A program made the position numbers and the translations under genes. A DNA stretch of 64,000 bases from Aldehydirespirator sp965221605 (lineage in GTDB: Bacteria; Actinomycetota; Acidimicrobiia; Acidimicrobiales; Aldehydirespiratoraceae). The stretch is from positions 62,001 through 126,000 of the forward strand of contig CBDCSK010000016.1 in the NCBI GenBank assembly GCA_965221605.1, in the 5' to 3' direction. Below, piece by piece: positions 48,537 through 56,791 of the stretch. A model generated the notes under the pieces. It did not search any database, had not been told where the DNA came from, and worked only from the letters and a program-made list of their open reading frames with translations. How positions within the stretch are numbered: the stretch's first letter is position 1; the number at the start of each line of letters is the position of its first letter.

Positions 48537-49715
48537 GTGAGCGGTCCACGGATCATCGATACCGACACCCACGTGATCGAGGCTCCTGATCTGTGGACCG
48601 CTCGCCTTCCCGAGAGTTGGGGAGACCGCCGCCTGCACATCGAGTGGCACCCCGGCCGGAACATGGAGATGTGGTGCATCGGCGACCGGCCGGTCAAGCC
48701 GGCCTGGAGCGGGGCGGCCTACGGTCGGCGGACCGACGGCTTCGAGGATCCGCCCGCGACCCGGGGCCACGCCCACCCGGCCACCTGGGACATCGGCGAG
48801 CGGGTCAAGCTGATGGACCGGTGGGGCATCGAGATGGCGGTGCTCTACCCCAACGTCGCCGGGTTCACCTTCGACCCGTTCGTGGACTACCCCGACCCGG
48901 AGATATCAGCTGCGCACATGAGCGCCTACAACGACTGGCTGCTGGAGTGGATCCGGTACGCGCCCGGGCGGTTCATCCCGATGATGGCGGTGACCTACTG
49001 GGACATCCCCAGAGCCACCGCCGAGGTCGAGCGGTTGGCCGGAGCCGGCTTCGGCGGCATCGTCACGACCGGCGCCCCCCACCAGCACGACCTGCCCCCG
49101 CTGCGGCACCCGCACTGGGATCCGCTGTGGAGCGCCTGCCAGGAGGCAGGGCTGACGGTGAGCTTCCATGTGGCCAACGGTGACATCTCCCTGGAGATGC
49201 AGCCCGACAGGCTGGCCCTGGAGGGCGATGACATCAAGGAGGCCCGGGTATCGACCGCCCTGTACCTGGAGAACGCCAAGCAGACCACCGACCTGCTGCT
49301 GTCGGGGGTGCTGGCACGCTTCCCCAACCTGAGGTTCGCCATCGTTGAGAGCGGCATGGGCTGGGTCCCGTTCGTGCTGGAGAACGTCGACCAGAGGTTC
49401 AAGCGGAACCGGGTCGACCGGCAGCATCCGGAGTTCGGCGACCTGCTGCCCAGCGACCTGTTCCGCCGGCAGGTGTTCGTCAACTTCTGGTTCGAGGAGC
49501 TGTGCGACTTCCACGTAGAGCGGGTGGGGATCCAGAACCTGCTGTTCGAGACCGACTTCCCCCACAACACCGGCATCTACAACGAGCGCTTCGAGGACAC
49601 CCTGCAGGTCGCCTTCCGCAGCCAGCCCGACGAGGTGCGCCGCACCATCCTGTGGGACAACCCGGCCCGCCTGTACGGCCACGCACTCGCGGCCCAGGGC
49701 GTGAACGTCAACTAG
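48537..49715 (+). CDS. amidohydrolase family protein (TIM-barrel, ACMSD/decarboxylase-like)
   Basis: A 392-residue metal-dependent amidohydrolase_2 protein. The N-terminal IIDTDTHVIEAPDLW has the metal-binding DxH-type strand; VSFHVANGDISLE provides a His and LLFETDFPHNTGIY the last Asp. The protein resembles 2-amino-3-carboxymuconate semialdehyde decarboxylase relatives found in aromatic and steroid ring degradation. GTG 48537 follows GGGAGG. It is 43 bases downstream of the binding-protein gene and probably shares its transcript. Confidence 0.88.
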   Translation: MSGPRIIDTDTHVIEAPDLWTARLPESWGDRRLHIEWHPGRNMEMWCIGDRPVKPAWSGAAYGRRTDGFEDPPATRGHAHPATWDIGERVKLMDRWGIEMAVLYPNVAGFTFDPFVDYPDPEISAAHMSAYNDWLLEWIRYAPGRFIPMMAVTYWDIPRATAEVERLAGAGFGGIVTTGAPHQHDLPPLRHPHWDPLWSACQEAGLTVSFHVANGDISLEMQPDRLALEGDDIKEARVSTALYLENAKQTTDLLLSGVLARFPNLRFAIVESGMGWVPFVLENVDQRFKRNRVDRQHPEFGDLLPSDLFRRQVFVNFWFEELCDFHVERVGIQNLLFETDFPHNTGIYNERFEDTLQVAFRSQPDEVRRTILWDNPARLYGHALAAQGVNVN

Positions 49716-49737
49716 CCCGCGCCGTCGGCGCGAATCA

Positions 49738-50559
49738 TCAGCTCATCATCAGGCCGCCGTCGACGTTGATGGCCTGGCCGGTCACGTAGTCGCTGGCCGA
49801 ACCGGCCAGGAACACCACCACCCGGGCCACGTCGGCAGGCTCGCCCATCCGGTCCAGAGGGACCCGCAGGCCCAAGCCGGTACCGCGACTGGCGTCCTGG
49901 AGCTGCTCCCAGCCCTCCGGAGAGCTGCGGCCGGTGCGGATATGGCCGGGGTTGACGGTGTTGACGGTGATGCCATGGGGTCCCAGCTCGGTGGCCATCG
50001 TCTGGGTCAGGCTCATGACGGCCGCCTTCGACGCGCTGTAGGCGGCCCGATCCGGCATGCCTCTGCGGGCGACGCCCGACCCGATGTTGACGATCCGCCC
50101 GGGCGCGCCCCGTTCGAGCAGGTGGCGCACCACCGCCCCGCTCATCAGGAAGACGCCTTTGGTGTTGACCCTGATGACCTCGTCGAAGGCCTCCGGGGGC
50201 ACCTCCCAGGTCGGGCCCCGATCGGCGCCGTGGGGCGCGGCCGCGTTGTTGACCAGCACGTCCACCTGGCCGAGCCCCTCCACGACTTCGGCAACCATCC
50301 GGTCGGCGTCGGCCTTGACACCGACGTCGCCCCGTACCGCCAGCCCGGTCCGGCCGACGCCGCTGATCTCCTCAACCAGCGCGTCGAGGTGGTCGCCGCC
50401 GGGACGCGGCCGGTCTCGGGCCGCCACGGCCACATCTGCGCCGGTCTGAGCCAGTCCCAGCGCTACAGCCCGACCGATTCCGGAGGGCCGGCTGCACCCG
50501 GTCACCAGCCCAACCATGCCCCGCAGCGGCAGGCTCTCACCTAGGTGCGCATCCTGCAT
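49738..50559 (-). CDS. short-chain dehydrogenase/reductase
   Basis: A 273-residue SDR: GLVTGCSRPSGIGRAVALGL with a longer glycine loop, VNNAAAPHGAD as NNAG variant, the catalytic IGSGVARRG region and YSASKAAVMSL, ending ASDYVTGQAINVDGG. Convergent with the amidohydrolase gene and downstream of the IS630 insertion zone. Codon usage is like its neighbours. Confidence 0.9.
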   Translation of the reverse strand: MQDAHLGESLPLRGMVGLVTGCSRPSGIGRAVALGLAQTGADVAVAARDRPRPGGDHLDALVEEISGVGRTGLAVRGDVGVKADADRMVAEVVEGLGQVDVLVNNAAAPHGADRGPTWEVPPEAFDEVIRVNTKGVFLMSGAVVRHLLERGAPGRIVNIGSGVARRGMPDRAAYSASKAAVMSLTQTMATELGPHGITVNTVNPGHIRTGRSSPEGWEQLQDASRGTGLGLRVPLDRMGEPADVARVVVFLAGSASDYVTGQAINVDGGLMMS

Positions 50560-50725
50560 GGCCGATGACGCTACCTCGCCGACGGCTTGGACTACTTGGA
50601 CTCGCTGTTGCAGATCGAACCAGGAGCGGATTGCCGGGGACGTTGTGCGCGGCCGTACAGTGACTACGACTCGATGGCGAGAGCGATGAGACCGCTGGGC
50701 GTTCTGGTGTCTTCGTTGCCCACTA

Positions 50726-51885
50726 GTGCTCACGCGCGTAAGTCTTGTGGCTGTTGGTTCGGGCAGTAGGTCCATTTGAAGGGTTTGGCTCGGTTGTTGT
50801 AGTCGTCGATGTAGTCGAGGATGGCTCCGGCGAGGTCGCTGGTGTGGGCGAACTCGGCGGTGTGGAGGAGCTGTCGGGTCAGGATGGAGAACCACATCTC
50901 GATCTGGTTGAGCCAGGATGCGTGGGTGGGGGTGCGGTGCAGGAACACTCGGTGGTGGTCCTCGAGGAACTCCTCGACGGCGGCGGTTGAGTGGGTGGCG
51001 AGGTTGTCGACGATGCAGTGCAGCTCGAGGTGGGCGGGCACCAGGGCGTCGAGTTCTGTGAGGAACGCCACGAAGTTCACCGAGCGGACCGAGTCGGTGG
51101 GCGCGGCGACGACCTCTCCGGTGGCGCACTCGAACGCGGCGAACAGCGCCTTGGTGCCGTTGCGCTGGTACTCGAACTGCTGCTGCGCGGGGCGGCCCTT
51201 GCCGCCGCCGGGGGCGGCGGGCTGCGCCGGCAGGGTCGGGTCGGCGCGGCTTCGGGCCTGTATGCCGGTCTTCTCGTCGACGCTGAACACGGCCCAGTTG
51301 TCCGGCGGCCGCAGGTAGAGGGCGCAGATGTCGGCGGCCTTGTCGTCGAAGTCGGGGTCATGCGACGTCATCCAGGACCGCACCTGCCACGGCTTGAGGC
51401 CCATCGAGGTGCAGATCCGCCAAACCTGCGAGTCCGAGATAGCGATGCCGAGGTCCTCGCGCATCACCCGGGCCACCTCCGGCATCGACATGCGCGCCTT
51501 GAGCCGGCGCCCGCCGAGCTGGCCCGGCTCGCGCGGGCGGCTCGTGATCGTCTTGACCAGAGCCAGCCGCTCCGCGGGGCCATACACCCGCGGCCTGCCC
51601 GGCCGCGGCCGGTCCCTGAGCCCCGCGAGGCCCTCTGAGGCGTAGCGGCGCCGCCACACGTCCACCTGGTTGCGGTTCAGGCCCACCGCCGCGCCGATCA
51701 CCGGCGACGACAGCCCCTCACGGGCCATCAGCACCACCTTGGCCCGCTGCCAGTCACGCCGCGGCGTCGTCGACGCCGCCACCCGCGCCTCCAGCACCGC
51801 CCGATCAGCCTCAGAAACCGCCACTGCCCTCGGCACAGTCATCACAGCATCCTAACACAGCCATATTACTAACGCGAGTATGCAC
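50726..51885 (-). mobile_element. IS630-family insertion sequence, 1160 bp
   Basis: Element with terminal inverted repeats: left end GTGCTCACGCGCGTAAGT and right end (reverse complement) GTGCATACTCGCGTTAGT agree at 14 of 18 positions. Both ends are flanked by TA (50724-50725 and 51886-51887), the target duplication of IS630/Tc1-type elements. One intact transposase fills it. Confidence 0.88.
50730..51845 (-). CDS. IS630-family transposase
   Basis: A 371-residue DDE transposase. The N-terminal helix-turn-helix region contains GLSSPVIGAAVGLNRNQVDVWRRRYASEGLAGL, typical for IS630, and the catalytic residues are VFSVDEKTGIQ (D), LHCIVDNLATHST (D) and SWLNQIEMWFSIL (E), with the final E spaced as in DDE superfamily members. 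No frameshift or stop, so it should be functional. Confidence 0.95.
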   Translation of the reverse strand: MMTVPRAVAVSEADRAVLEARVAASTTPRRDWQRAKVVLMAREGLSSPVIGAAVGLNRNQVDVWRRRYASEGLAGLRDRPRPGRPRVYGPAERLALVKTITSRPREPGQLGGRRLKARMSMPEVARVMREDLGIAISDSQVWRICTSMGLKPWQVRSWMTSHDPDFDDKAADICALYLRPPDNWAVFSVDEKTGIQARSRADPTLPAQPAAPGGGKGRPAQQQFEYQRNGTKALFAAFECATGEVVAAPTDSVRSVNFVAFLTELDALVPAHLELHCIVDNLATHSTAAVEEFLEDHHRVFLHRTPTHASWLNQIEMWFSILTRQLLHTAEFAHTSDLAGAILDYIDDYNNRAKPFKWTYCPNQQPQDLRA

Positions 51886-52112
51886 TAGGTAGGTGATGCC
51901 ACGATGAAGGTGGAGCCGGAATTGTTCGGCTAGGACATCGGGTGTCTTGGGAATCCCGTTAGCGTCGCACCAAGCTCGAAGCACGGCTGCGTAGATGTCG
52001 GCGGCCGGGCCGCCGAAGGTTGACCAAGACATCTCAACGTTGGACAGTTTGCCGATCTCTTGGCCTGCTGGCGGTGAGGACTCGGCCAACGATACGCAGA
52101 GCGCCGGATGGG

Positions 52113-52277
52113 TCAGGCGGTTGCGGGCTTGCGCTTGCTGCGGCCTCGCATCCAGCGGTCCAGCCGCTTGGGGAACCATGATTCCGGGAGGATTCCGCGG
52201 TGGACGACGATGCTGGGGGGTTGGGCCAGTTCGTCTTCGTGATCCGAATGGTTCTCGGGCGCCGCAGCGGGGGCCAT
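52113..52277 (-). CDS. small basic protein, paralogue of the 42-aa gene upstream
   Basis: A 54-residue frame starting MAPAAAPENHSDHEDELAQP and ending WFPKRLDRWMRGRSKRKPATA. The ending parallels the neighbouring small protein (GFIPKRRKKKPAPA), so both seem to be copies of one module. Acidic N-terminus and strongly basic C-terminus are shared. No function is known. Confidence 0.5.
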   Translation of the reverse strand: MAPAAAPENHSDHEDELAQPPSIVVHRGILPESWFPKRLDRWMRGRSKRKPATA

Positions 52278-52281
52278 GCGT

Positions 52282-52356
52282 TCACCCTAGGGCGAGTACG
52301 GCGCGCTTGAGAACGCAGATTCCGGCGAAGGTGACAAAGGCTTGCGGATCGAGCCA
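52282..52356 (-). pseudogene. remnant of a second copy of the membrane-protein gene (C-terminus)
   Basis: Encodes WLDPQAFVTFAGICVLKRAV then LALG and stop, closely matching the last 24 residues of the membrane protein at 52589-53065 (WLVVQAVVAFAGVCVLIGAL LAVS). The DNA also matches well (AGAACGCAGA-CCGGCGAAGG). Upstream the similarity ends, so only the C-terminal part of the duplicate remains. Confidence 0.6.
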
Positions 52357-52455
52357 GGACGGCCTCGGCGGGGGATGTGGTGACCCCGTCGCGTCGCGAC
52401 TGAGGAGGCACCGGGCCCCAGGTCAGTCACAGCTGCCACTAGACGGCGAAGGTGG

Positions 52456-52584
52456 TCAGGCGGGGGCCGGCTTCTTCTTGCGCCGCTTCGGGATGAACCC
52501 TCGGTTGACCGTTCTGGTCGGCAGGACCTTGGGCTTGTGCGGGGCGGGCTGGTCGGGAACGTCGGGGTGCTCGGTGAAGCCCAT
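52456..52584 (-). CDS. small basic protein (42 aa)
   Basis: Begins four bases after the stop of the membrane-protein gene. Sequence MGFTEHPDVPDQPAPHKPKV then LPTRTVNRGFIPKRRKKKPAPA: an acidic/proline-rich start and a Lys/Arg-rich end. A paralogue occurs at 52113-52277 behind a truncated copy of the same membrane protein, which supports that this is a real gene. Confidence 0.5.
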   Translation of the reverse strand: MGFTEHPDVPDQPAPHKPKVLPTRTVNRGFIPKRRKKKPAPA

Positions 52585-52588
52585 ACGC

Positions 52589-53065
52589 TCACGATACTGC
52601 AAGCAGGGCTCCGATGAGAACGCAGACCCCGGCGAAGGCGACTACGGCCTGTACGACGAGCCATTTCTTGATCCGCTGAAGGGTCTCCTCGTTGCGGTGA
52701 TACTGAGCGTCGAGGGTCGCGGCAAGGTCGAGTTCGATGACGTGGCGTCCGTAGCCGAGCCCGTAGTAGCCCTCGATGAGGTACTCGATGTCGGGGGTCT
52801 CGTCCCAGTCGGCCAGCCATTGGACGTACCCGGCGATCAGGCCGGTGGCGAGGCTCCAGATGAGCACCGCGGCGGCAGCGGCGGTGGTGAGGTCGGGGGT
52901 CATCGCGGCGACGGTGATTGTGCCGGTGCTGAGGTAGCCGCCAGCAACCATGACGGCTTGGCGCTTGTGGGACTCTAGGCGGGCGTCCTGTTTGTCATTT
53001 TGGCGGCGGGCGACGCTGAGGATGACCTCTGGCACTTCGGTCCATCCGGGCGCTCCGTTGGGCAT
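52589..53065 (-). CDS. small integral membrane protein, unknown function
   Basis: A 158-residue protein with three predicted membrane helices: AVMVAGGYLSTGTITVAAM region (about 38-58), AAAAVLIWSLATGLIAGYVQW (about 64-84) and WLVVQAVVAFAGVCVLIGAL (about 135-155). Between them lies an Asp/Glu/Tyr-rich segment (DWDETPDIEYLIEGYYGLGYGRHVIELD). Start ATG 53065 is supported by GGAGGG; an ATG at 53080 is possible. The topology recalls SLATT-like effectors of two- or three-helix membrane proteins, but I cannot assign it. Confidence 0.65.
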   Translation of the reverse strand: MPNGAPGWTEVPEVILSVARRQNDKQDARLESHKRQAVMVAGGYLSTGTITVAAMTPDLTTAAAAAVLIWSLATGLIAGYVQWLADWDETPDIEYLIEGYYGLGYGRHVIELDLAATLDAQYHRNEETLQRIKKWLVVQAVVAFAGVCVLIGALLAVS

Positions 53066-53186
53066 GGACGATCCCTCCATGGGGGAGACTTCTTACAGTT
53101 GTCCAGCATTCGCACACTGGTTTAGCTCGTGGTACCCGAACACTGCTGCGACCTCAGATGGTCACATCACTTGCCATCATATCTCA

Positions 53187-54620
53187 TTATGTTACGGCGA
53201 ATCCTCCATGACCTTCGGCTCGTCGTCCGCTGCGGGGCGGCTCGACGCTGCGGAGGGCGGCCATCAGGGCGGACAGGTCCTCTCGCTCGTCGATGCTGCG
53301 AAGCATGGCGAGGAGCTTGCGGGCTCTGTCGTGGGCGAGCGCGGCGGTCGAGTTGGCGAGGAACTTCTCGTCGAAGTCTCGGCCGTCCAACGGTCGGTTG
53401 AAATGGCCTCGGGGATGGTCCACCCGGATCTGCAGGTTCCGGCCGTCGCGGAGGCTCACTGCGAACTCGTAGGCCGGCTTCGATGTCCAGGTGCGGGTGA
53501 TCTCGGGATCCTCGGCCACCGTCACGCGGGCCATGAGCGGGCGGAGCGCCGGATCGGAGACACGGTCGGGCGCGAACGACGCCTTGGTTACCCGCCCGTC
53601 GGTCAGGGCGACCGCGATCACGTAGGGGAGGCTGTGGTCGGCGGTCTCCCGGCGCTTGGGATCCCATTTCTCGTCGTGGTCGCCCTGGCCGCCCCCGATC
53701 AGGTCCCAGGCGACGTAGTAGGTGGAGACATCGATCGCCTCGATGTCGTCGGGTCGCACGCCCTCGGCGTGCAGGCGACCGAACACCTCGGCGGGGATCT
53801 GGGTCTCGAAGTCCGACGGGCTGAGCTTGCAGCTGGTGCGCTCCACCGCGCTCAGGCCGTTCACCGGCGTGCCCAGGCCGCCGAGGTCGAAAGGCCCGGT
53901 GGCCTGCTCCCACATCCCGAACCTGCCCTCGAACGGCTTCGGCGGGCCGGTGACGCCGGCCGCGGCCAGCCTGGCCGCGAACAGAGCGGCCATGGCCGCG
54001 TAGGAGGAGGCGCAGCCCTTCCAGTTGGACAGCTCGCCGGTGCGGGTAACGAACAGCGGCATGTTGGGAGTCACCGCGAGGGACACCGCGTTGGACAGCC
54101 GCTCCTGATCGAGTCCCAGCGCCCGGCCTGCGCCGGCCGCGGTGGCGATGGCCAGGAACGCCCCGTAGTCCCATCCGTGATCCCTCATCGGGACGGCGTC
54201 GGCGAGAGCGGCGAACACCTCGTAGGCGACGTGAAGCCCGGTCAGGACGTCCGGTCCGGAGCAGCCGCTGATCTCGGCCGCGGCCAGCACCGCCCCCGCC
54301 ATGTCGCTGGGATGGCCCCCGCCTTCGGTGTGATAGGTGTCGTTGAAGTCGAGGTAGCGGATCAGGCACCCGTTGGCGAAGGCGGCCAGCTCCGGCGTGG
54401 ACGGCTGCGCCAGCCCGATCACCGACGCGCCTGGATCGGCGGTGGCGGTGGCCGCGATCGAACGGGCCGCAACGCACGGGGATGCATCCAGGGCTCCGAG
54501 CGCGCATCCGAGCGCGTCGACGAGGCGGCTCCGCATGGCATGCGACGCGGCCTCCGGGACCTCATCCGGATCGAGTCCGGACGCGTAGTCAGCGATCAGG
54601 CTGGTGGGAGAATCGAACAT
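53187..54620 (-). CDS. MmgE/PrpD family protein (second copy)
   Basis: A 477-residue PrpD-superfamily protein related to the one at 28776: SRLVDALGCALGALDASPCVAARSIAA, RYLDFNDTYHTEGGGHPSDMAGAVLAAAE (here with the FNDTYHTEGGGHPSD active-site type motif), and VSLAVTPNMPLFVTRTGELSNWKGCASSYAAM. The GHPSD and NWKG segments are typical of this family and better preserved than in the first copy. Upstream is the alcohol dehydrogenase gene, 58 bases away on the same strand. Confidence 0.88.
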   Translation of the reverse strand: MFDSPTSLIADYASGLDPDEVPEAASHAMRSRLVDALGCALGALDASPCVAARSIAATATADPGASVIGLAQPSTPELAAFANGCLIRYLDFNDTYHTEGGGHPSDMAGAVLAAAEISGCSGPDVLTGLHVAYEVFAALADAVPMRDHGWDYGAFLAIATAAGAGRALGLDQERLSNAVSLAVTPNMPLFVTRTGELSNWKGCASSYAAMAALFAARLAAAGVTGPPKPFEGRFGMWEQATGPFDLGGLGTPVNGLSAVERTSCKLSPSDFETQIPAEVFGRLHAEGVRPDDIEAIDVSTYYVAWDLIGGGQGDHDEKWDPKRRETADHSLPYVIAVALTDGRVTKASFAPDRVSDPALRPLMARVTVAEDPEITRTWTSKPAYEFAVSLRDGRNLQIRVDHPRGHFNRPLDGRDFDEKFLANSTAALAHDRARKLLAMLRSIDEREDLSALMAALRSVEPPRSGRRAEGHGGFAVT

Positions 54621-54678
54621 GTTCTAACTCCGGATGGCAGGGGAGTCGAGGGGTGGAGCCCGGCGGCCCGGCGTGTGC

Positions 54679-55755
54679 TCAGGGCTCGATCCGGGCCTGG
54701 ACCACCTCGCCGCCAGCCTCGGCGGCCTCGATGGCTGCTTCGGCCTCGTCGAGCCCGAAGCTGTGGGTGGTGATCAGATCGAGCGGCCAATCACCGGACT
54801 CGATGATGCGGATGCCGGCTTCCAGCGCCTCAAGGCTCTTGCCGTATCCGCTCAGTACCCGGAGCTGCTTGTGGATCATGAGATCCACCGGAAGCTCGGC
54901 AGTGACGTCGCCTTTCAGCCCGGCCAGCACGAGCCGGCCGCCGAGATTCAGGGCATGCAGGGCCTCGGTCACCACCGCGGTCGATACCGGGGTGACGTCA
55001 ATGATGAGCGTCGGTGGGCCGTCGAGCGCCTGCGCCAGCGCCTCGCCGGTGCTGCCTCCTTCATACACCACGGTGGCCGCGCCCAAGGCCCGGGCCACCT
55101 CCAGGCGGCGGCGGTCTCCCTCCAGGCCGACGACCGCTATCGACGTGGCACCGGCCTGGCGGGCCGCGATCACACAGGCCAGACCCCTGGCTCCGGGACC
55201 GAAGATGGCGACCCGGTCCGACGGTTCGACCCCGCCGACGTCCTGAGTCCAATCGATGGCGTTGGCCATGGCGGTGAAGAAGGTCGCCGGGCCCAGGGGC
55301 CCGTGCCGGTCCATGGGAACCAACATGGCCTCCGGTGCCAGGTACATATGGGTGGCCATCCCGCCCCAGAGCCTCGGAGGCGTGTCCGGGTGAAGCCAGC
55401 CGTAGACCCGGGCGTAGCCCTTGAACGGGGCCTGGCAGCGCTTGCCGGTGTGACAGCCCCGGCACCGGCCGCACCTCAGGTGGGAGTGCACCGCCACCCG
55501 GTCTCCCTCATCCAGTTGCCAGGCCCGGGCCGCATCGGTCCCGATCCGCTCGATGACTCCCAATGCCTCGTGGCCCGGTGCCAGCGGCAGCGCCCCGGGA
55601 GCCAGGATTCCCCGGAAGACCTCGATGTCGCTCCCGCACAGCCCGTTCGCCTCAACCCGCAATATCGCGCCGTCCGGGCCCGGATCGGGGATCGGGACCT
55701 CCCGCATCTCGTATTTCCCGACAGCCGGCTGGATGACCGTCCGGGCCATGTCCAT
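54679..55755 (-). CDS. zinc-dependent alcohol dehydrogenase (MDR family)
   Basis: A 358-residue medium-chain dehydrogenase. Catalytic zinc residues: Cys and Asp of GLCGSDIEVFRG and the GHEALGVIERIG His/Glu; structural zinc: the four Cys in LRCGRCRGCHTGKRC; Rossmann motif VAIFGPGARGLACVIAARQAG, in which GPGARG replaces GxGxxG. It oxidises or reduces an alcohol of unknown type. Divergent from the luciferase-like gene through operator site 3. Confidence 0.93.
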   Translation of the reverse strand: MDMARTVIQPAVGKYEMREVPIPDPGPDGAILRVEANGLCGSDIEVFRGILAPGALPLAPGHEALGVIERIGTDAARAWQLDEGDRVAVHSHLRCGRCRGCHTGKRCQAPFKGYARVYGWLHPDTPPRLWGGMATHMYLAPEAMLVPMDRHGPLGPATFFTAMANAIDWTQDVGGVEPSDRVAIFGPGARGLACVIAARQAGATSIAVVGLEGDRRRLEVARALGAATVVYEGGSTGEALAQALDGPPTLIIDVTPVSTAVVTEALHALNLGGRLVLAGLKGDVTAELPVDLMIHKQLRVLSGYGKSLEALEAGIRIIESGDWPLDLITTHSFGLDEAEAAIEAAEAGGEVVQARIEP

Positions 55756-55846
55756 GGTCTACATCCTCGCGTGTCACCGTTGAGGCCGCCGGACCAGCGA
55801 CGCGGTCCAATAGAGACTGGCCCAGGCTACTACAATCCTCAATGAC

Positions 55847-55863
55847 AATCATGATCATAGAAG
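55847..55863. promoter_or_regulatory. ATGATCAT operator in a divergent promoter (site 3)
   Basis: AATCATGATCATAG at 55847-55860 matches 14 of 14 bases with site 4 in the opposite orientation (57566-57579). It stands between the alcohol dehydrogenase and luciferase-like genes, with the start of the latter only 15 bases downstream. Confidence 0.7.
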
Positions 55864-55872
55864 GGGGTCCAT

Positions 55873-56742
55873 CTGAGGTTCTCCATCAACCTGTTCGGCA
55901 CTCCGGTCCAGGACATGGCGCGGCTGGTGCCACGGGCCGACGCGCTGGGCTTCGATGCGGTTTGGCTGGGCGAGCATCTGGTGCGGCCGGCCAGCTTCGA
56001 GAGCGCCTACCCGTACTCGCCGACCGGTTCGACCCACGAGGTGTGGCCTGCCGAGACCCCGCTCAGCGACCCCTGGGTGGCGCTCGGGCATCTAGCCGCC
56101 ATGACCAGCCAGATCCGTCTGGCCACCGGCGTGTACGTGCTGCCCCTGCGCAACCCGTTCGTGACCGCCCGGGCGGTGGCCACGCTGCACGCGGTGTCGG
56201 GGGGACGAGCCGTTTGTGGCATCGGGGCGGGCTGGAACCGCGAAGAGTTCGACATCGTCGGCGAGGACTTCGACGCCCGGGGCGCCCGGATGGACGAGAT
56301 CATCGGGATTCTCCGGCGGCTCTGGTCGGGCGAGGCGTTCTCGCATTCGGGAGCCTTCTACCGCTTCGCCGAGGTGAGGCTCGGACCGGCCCAGGATCCG
56401 CCAATCCCTATCGTCATGGGCGGGCACTCCCCTCCGGCGCTGCGCCGGGCTGGGCGGCTCGGCGACGGGTGGTACAGCACAGCCACCGGCACGCTGGCCG
56501 AGATGGTCGAGTTCCGTGGACGGATCGAGCAGGCTCGGGCTGGAGCCGGCCGCGCCTCGGAGCCTTTCGACTACTACATCCGCATGAACGGCGAACTCGA
56601 TGCCCGCAACGCGGCCCGCTACCGCGATGCGGGATTCGAGCATCTGACCCTTCCCACCAACCGCCTGTGGCGGGGCGCAGCCAACGTCGACGAGAAGCTC
56701 GCCACCCTTGATCGCCTTGCCGGCGATCTGGGAATGCGATGA
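55873..56742 (+). CDS. luciferase-like flavin/F420-dependent monooxygenase
   Basis: A 289-residue (beta/alpha)8 bacterial-luciferase-like oxidoreductase. The first strand is RFSINLFGTPVQDMARLVPRADALGFDAVWLGEHL, then LRNPFVTARAVATLHAVSGGRAVCGIGAGWNREEFDIVGEDFDARGARMDE in sections, and PPIPIVMGGHSPPALRRAGRLGDGWY. The first strand is encoded only from CTG 55873; a TAG stop precedes at 55858 and the first ATG (55915) would delete the strand. CTG, with AGGGGG seven bases upstream, is thus the probable start. Hydroxylase or Baeyer-Villiger-type activity on ring compounds fits the neighbourhood. Confidence 0.88.
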   Translation: MRFSINLFGTPVQDMARLVPRADALGFDAVWLGEHLVRPASFESAYPYSPTGSTHEVWPAETPLSDPWVALGHLAAMTSQIRLATGVYVLPLRNPFVTARAVATLHAVSGGRAVCGIGAGWNREEFDIVGEDFDARGARMDEIIGILRRLWSGEAFSHSGAFYRFAEVRLGPAQDPPIPIVMGGHSPPALRRAGRLGDGWYSTATGTLAEMVEFRGRIEQARAGAGRASEPFDYYIRMNGELDARNAARYRDAGFEHLTLPTNRLWRGAANVDEKLATLDRLAGDLGMR

Positions 56743-56791
56743 ACGCGCCGGCCAGGCCGGCCCACGCTCCCCACGAACGGGACACGCCGGC

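Larger units (their letters stand above)
50664..52032 (-). pseudogene. small gene split by IS630 (parts 51886-52032 and 50664-50725)
   Basis: The 5' part encodes MSWSTFGGPAADIYAAVLRA through FRLHLHRGITY and runs into the IS end. Joining the DNA at the TA target (removing 50726-51885 and one TA) restores an uninterrupted frame: ITYLVGNEDTRTPSGLIALA then IES and TAG, 69 residues in all. The exact in-frame repair supports both the element boundaries and a real gene. The function is unknown. Confidence 0.7.

Noticed and set aside
46505..48697. Long antisense open frame (about 730 codons) opposite the solute-binding protein
   Set aside because: It is produced by GC-rich codon bias; the product is low-complexity Gly/Val/Asp/His without family features, while the plus strand carries an unmistakable lipoprotein.
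49731..49752. AT-rich ATCATCAGCTCATCATCAGG as another operator
   Set aside because: It is the coding end of the SDR gene (Met-Met-Ser and stop) at a convergent junction.
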